Part shown: positions 5,030 through 7,826 of the stretch, one piece after another | Layout: the number at the start of each line of letters is the position of its first letter | Position numbering within the stretch: position 1 is the first letter of the stretch | Origin: Bacillota bacterium | GTDB lineage: Bacteria; Bacillota; Sulfobacillia; RBS10-35; JAJYVM01 | Assembly (NCBI GenBank): GCA_021792015.1 | Contig: JAJYVM010000168.1 | Location: 1 to 7,826, forward strand | Direction of reading: 5' to 3' | DNA: 7,826 nt | Translations under genes and position numbers: made by a program | The notes under the pieces: generated by a model | What the model saw: the letters and a program-made list of their open reading frames with translations, nothing else | The model's database searches: none | Told to the model about the DNA's origin: nothing

Positions 5030-7826
5030 TCACGACGCCAGCGGCAGGGCAATTCGAAAGGTCGTGCCGGCTCCCTCCGTAGACTCCACGTTGATGCGCC
5101 CGCCATGAGCCCGGACCAGCTCGTGGACGATGTAGAGCCCCAAGCCCAGGCCTCCCTGTCCGCCGCCGCTCCGCCTGCGGCCGCTGCGGTAAAAGCGCGT
5201 GAACAGATGCGGGAGATCCGCCGCGGGGATACCGGGGCCATGATCGGCCACCGCGATGTGGGCCTGCTGTCCCTCCATCCGCAGCGACAGATCGATGCGG
5301 TCCGTCCCCTCGGCGTAGGTGATGGCGTTCTCCAGCAGGTTCATGACGACCTGCTCCATCCGGTTTGGGTCGCCGTCGACGGGAACTTCGCCGTCCGGAA
5401 GATCGAGCCGGACGATCGTGCCGCCGGCCAGGTGCTGGGCCAGCTCGGCGCAGCGGCGCAAAACCTGCGACAGGTCGAACCGCCGCCGCTCGATCCGCAC
5501 GCGGTCGCTGCGCAAGCGGCGCGCGTCCATCAGATCATTGACCAGCAGACCCATGCGCCGAGCCTCGGCCATGAGCGCGGCCAGCATCTGGCGGGCCCTG
5601 TCGTCCGGCTGCCCGGACGCCTCCAGCATCCGGCTGAGAAGCTGCGCGTAGAGCGTCACGGCGGTGACCGGTGTGCGCAGCTCATGGCTGGCGATCGCCA
5701 CAAACTCGTCCTGCAGGCGCCGCAGGGTGCGGTCCGAGACGTCGCGGATGACGACGACGCCTCCGGCGGGAATCGGCACGCCGTCCACGGCTCCCCGGTC
5801 CTGCAGGGGGCGGCCGACGGCCTCCAGCCAGTGCCGGTCCCCTGCCCGGTCGACGGTCACGAACTCCAGGGTGAATGCCTCACCCCGGGCTGCCCGCTGC
5901 TGGGGCATCTGGCCGTGCGCCAGGCGATGCCCATCCAGATCCTCAACCCAGACATCTCCGTCCAGGGCCCCCAGCATGGTGTCGTACGCCTCGTTCGCAA
6001 GCAGGACCTGACCTTGCCTGTCCACCACGACCAGGGCCGACCCCATGCTGGCCAAAACGGCCTCCAGGCGGCCCTTGGCCCGCTCGGCCGCCTGCTGCTG
6101 CTGCTGCCGCGCGGCTGCCAACTCCTGAAGCTCGATGCTGCGCGCGGCCAGGTCCTCGTTGGCCGTCCGCAGCTCCTCGACCGTGGCCTGCAGCTCCTCG
6201 TTCAGTGTCTCCAGCTCTTCGTTGGTGGCCTGCAGCTCCTCGTTCAGCGTCTCGACCTCTTCGCTGGCGGCCTGGACCTCTTCGCTATCCACGGCGAACT
6301 GAGAATTGGCCAAGCGCAGCTCCTCGTTGAGCGTGGCCAGGCGCTGGTTGGCGGCATCGAGCTCGTCGTGGCTCGCGCTCAGACGCTCCACCATGGTCTG
6401 CTGGCGTTCGCGTTCCGTGCGCTCGGCGGCTAGCGCGGCCGCCAGTTGGTCGCGTTCGGCCGTCACGGCGGCCAGGCCCTGGGCGTGCTTGGCGGCCGCG
6501 TCGGCCGCGAGCTGGCGGGCCTCCTCCACGTGGCCGCTGACGTCCACGAGGGCCACCGTTACGTATTCGGGCGGTCTCTCCGCCGGCGCATGCGCGGGCA
6601 CGCAGGTCACGTCGGCGAAGCGCAGCTGCCCTGTCGCCTCGTCCCGCAATTCGACACGCTCGGCGCTGACGGCCGTCCCCTCTCGGAAGGCGGTGTCGAT
6701 CAGCCCCTTCAGCAGGCGCGGCTGGATGGCGCCGGCGGCGTGGACGAGGTCCTCGCCGGTGGTGGGGCCGCGCACGCTCAGCAGGCGGCGCGCGGCGTTA
6801 TTGATGTATTCGATGTCGTACCCGGCCGTGACCACGACGATGCCCACCGGCACGGGCAGCACGGCCGTGCCCACCAGCTCGAGCTGGGACCGCAGCGACT
6901 TGGGCTGGCTGGCCACGCGCCGCCCAAGGTCGCGCGTGCCTGGCTGCTGCCGGCGGATCATGTCCGAAGCCGGGCGCACGTCCGGGATGCGCCCCGGTGG
7001 GATGACAACGGCGCCGCCGTGACGGCGGTAAATCTTCAGGGCCGGCTCCTCCAGGCGCAGGAAGTCGGACAGCGGGCCCGCGATCTCCGCCTTGCCCAAC
7101 GCCAGGTAGCCCCCCTCGCGCAGGGCGAAGGCGAACAGCTGGAGGGCGCGCAACTGAAGCTCGGGTGTGAAGTAGATGAGGACGTTGCGGCAGAGGATGA
7201 GGTCGATGTCGGGGAAAGGCGGCCGCTGGCCGAGGTCGTGCTGTCCGAAGATCAGCAGGCTGCGAACCTGCTTGCTGATGGCAAGGCCGCCATGCTCCTC
7301 GCTGAAGTAGCGGGCGACCAGGTCGGGGGCCAGGTGGCTGAGCGCCGCCGCGGGGTAGACCCCGCGGCGGGCGAAGGCGACGGCCTCGTGGTCGACGTCG
7401 GTCGCGAACAAGCGCACGTCGAAGCGGCTCAGGTCGCTGCCCAGGGCCTCGCAGAGTGCGATCGCGAGGGAATAGGCCTCCTCGCCCGTGGCACAACCGG
7501 CCGACCACAGGCGGATCACGCCGCCGTGCTCACCAGCGCGGGCGATGATGTCGGGCAGGACGCGCACGCGCAGATGCTCGAATAGGTCGGCGTCGCGGAA
7601 GAACTCCGTGACCTTGATGAGAAACGTGGCAACCAGCCGCTGGTACTCCTCGGGATGCTGGCTCAGGTAGCCTTGGTACTCCTGCAGGCTGCGGCTGCCG
7701 GTGGCCACCAGCCGGCGAAGCAGGCGCCGCCGCACGGTCGGCTGCTTGTATCCCTGGAAGTTGATGCCGCTGCGGTCGCTCAGATCCTCGAGGAATGCTT
7801 CCAGGGCAGGCTCACCATCCGGATGG
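5030..7826 (-). CDS. CheR methyltransferase-PAS-coiled coil-PAS-histidine kinase hybrid (5' end off right edge)
   Basis: About 931 residues are visible (numbered from the first full codon, 7825-7823), and the frame is open to the right edge, so the start is missing. The order is: CheR N-terminal helical domain (about 1-75; FLEDLSDRSGINFQGYKQ); the SAM-binding CheR domain with WSAGCATGEE at 107-116 and CRNVLIYF at 212-219; a PAS domain (about 315-430); a Glu-rich coiled coil (about 435-585; repeated NEELQAT / NEELET heptads); a second PAS (about 586-700); then HisKA with the phosphoaccepting His714 in SHELRTP, and HATPase with the N box around Asn833 (NLLENA), DHGPGIP at 861-867 and GGLGLGL at 891-897. 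All kinase boxes are intact. No transmembrane segment is seen, so it is probably a cytoplasmic sensor. A CheB methylesterase domain often precedes this architecture and could lie beyond the edge. The downstream receiver gene is the probable partner. Confidence 0.9.
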   Translation of the reverse strand, partial: HPDGEPALEAFLEDLSDRSGINFQGYKQPTVRRRLLRRLVATGSRSLQEYQGYLSQHPEEYQRLVATFLIKVTEFFRDADLFEHLRVRVLPDIIARAGEHGGVIRLWSAGCATGEEAYSLAIALCEALGSDLSRFDVRLFATDVDHEAVAFARRGVYPAAALSHLAPDLVARYFSEEHGGLAISKQVRSLLIFGQHDLGQRPPFPDIDLILCRNVLIYFTPELQLRALQLFAFALREGGYLALGKAEIAGPLSDFLRLEEPALKIYRRHGGAVVIPPGRIPDVRPASDMIRRQQPGTRDLGRRVASQPKSLRSQLELVGTAVLPVPVGIVVVTAGYDIEYINNAARRLLSVRGPTTGEDLVHAAGAIQPRLLKGLIDTAFREGTAVSAERVELRDEATGQLRFADVTCVPAHAPAERPPEYVTVALVDVSGHVEEARQLAADAAAKHAQGLAAVTAERDQLAAALAAERTERERQQTMVERLSASHDELDAANQRLATLNEELRLANSQFAVDSEEVQAASEEVETLNEELQATNEELETLNEELQATVEELRTANEDLAARSIELQELAAARQQQQQAAERAKGRLEAVLASMGSALVVVDRQGQVLLANEAYDTMLGALDGDVWVEDLDGHRLAHGQMPQQRAARGEAFTLEFVTVDRAGDRHWLEAVGRPLQDRGAVDGVPIPAGGVVVIRDVSDRTLRRLQDEFVAIASHELRTPVTAVTLYAQLLSRMLEASGQPDDRARQMLAALMAEARRMGLLVNDLMDARRLRSDRVRIERRRFDLSQVLRRCAELAQHLAGGTIVRLDLPDGEVPVDGDPNRMEQVVMNLLENAITYAEGTDRIDLSLRMEGQQAHIAVADHGPGIPAADLPHLFTRFYRSGRRRSGGGQGGLGLGLYIVHELVRAHGGRINVESTEGAGTTFRIALPLAS
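6183..6290 (-). repeat. 42-base tandem repeat encoding coiled-coil heptads
   Basis: Within the kinase gene, 6183-6224 and 6225-6266 match at 38 of 42 positions, and a third, more diverged partial copy follows to about 6290. Each unit encodes 14 residues, exactly two heptads, of the NEELQAT/NEELET signalling-helix coiled coil. The close match at the DNA level indicates recent duplication or gene conversion of helix segments, beyond protein-level constraint alone. Confidence 0.8.

Noticed and set aside
4936..5241. Extended N-terminus of the response regulator from an upstream ATG
   Set aside because: It would overlap the end of the kinase gene by over 200 bases with non-conserved sequence; the receiver starts at a GTG near 4926.
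4763..6433. Long plus-strand open frame opposite the kinase gene
   Set aside because: It is antisense to a fully recognisable CheR/PAS/histidine kinase protein and has no family motifs of its own.
6446..7585. Plus-strand open frame of about 380 codons opposite the CheR domain
   Set aside because: It is the complement of conserved CheR and PAS codons; composition explains the absence of stops.

Overview
This is a gene-dense bacterial chromosome fragment of very high GC content (by eye about 70%, with strongly G/C-biased third codon positions). Composition and gene content would fit several high-GC soil, sediment or thermophilic lineages (for example Chloroflexota, high-GC Bacillota, NC10 or Rokubacteria-like groups). 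The sequence alone does not settle the taxon. No rRNA, tRNA, CRISPR array or transposase was seen.

Left part (1-809, minus strand): a two-gene operon reading leftwards. A PaaI-type hotdog thioesterase is followed, with an ATGA stop/start overlap, by a medium-chain dehydrogenase/quinone oxidoreductase that runs off the left edge. A 121-base divergent gap (810-930) separates it from the next operon.

Middle part (931-4492, plus strand): three tightly coupled genes with a 1-base gap and a 1-base overlap. They are a thiamine-diphosphate enzyme of the acetolactate synthase/benzoylformate decarboxylase superfamily, an aspartate/glutamate racemase-family gene, and a DadA/SoxB-type FAD amine oxidoreductase. 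Together they look like a catabolic unit for an amino acid, N-methyl amino acid or 2-oxo acid, but the substrate cannot be read from the sequence. The racemase gene is broken twice. A one-base deletion lies near 2629, and about 161 bases of non-family sequence, built largely from a degenerate direct repeat of about 72 bases, sit just after its second catalytic cysteine. This insertion is the most unusual item in the window.

Right part (4570-7826, minus strand, convergent with the middle operon): a large cytoplasmic signalling protein that enters from the right edge. Its order is CheR methyltransferase, PAS, long coiled coil, PAS, histidine kinase (HisKA-HATPase). It is followed about 100 bases downstream by a single-domain receiver, its probable phosphorylation partner. 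A hairpin at 4511-4540 may serve as a terminator between the convergent transcripts.

I see no strong evidence of a wholly new system. The parts most worth a second look are the repeat-type insertion in the racemase pseudogene and the composition of the TPP enzyme-racemase-FAD oxidase operon.
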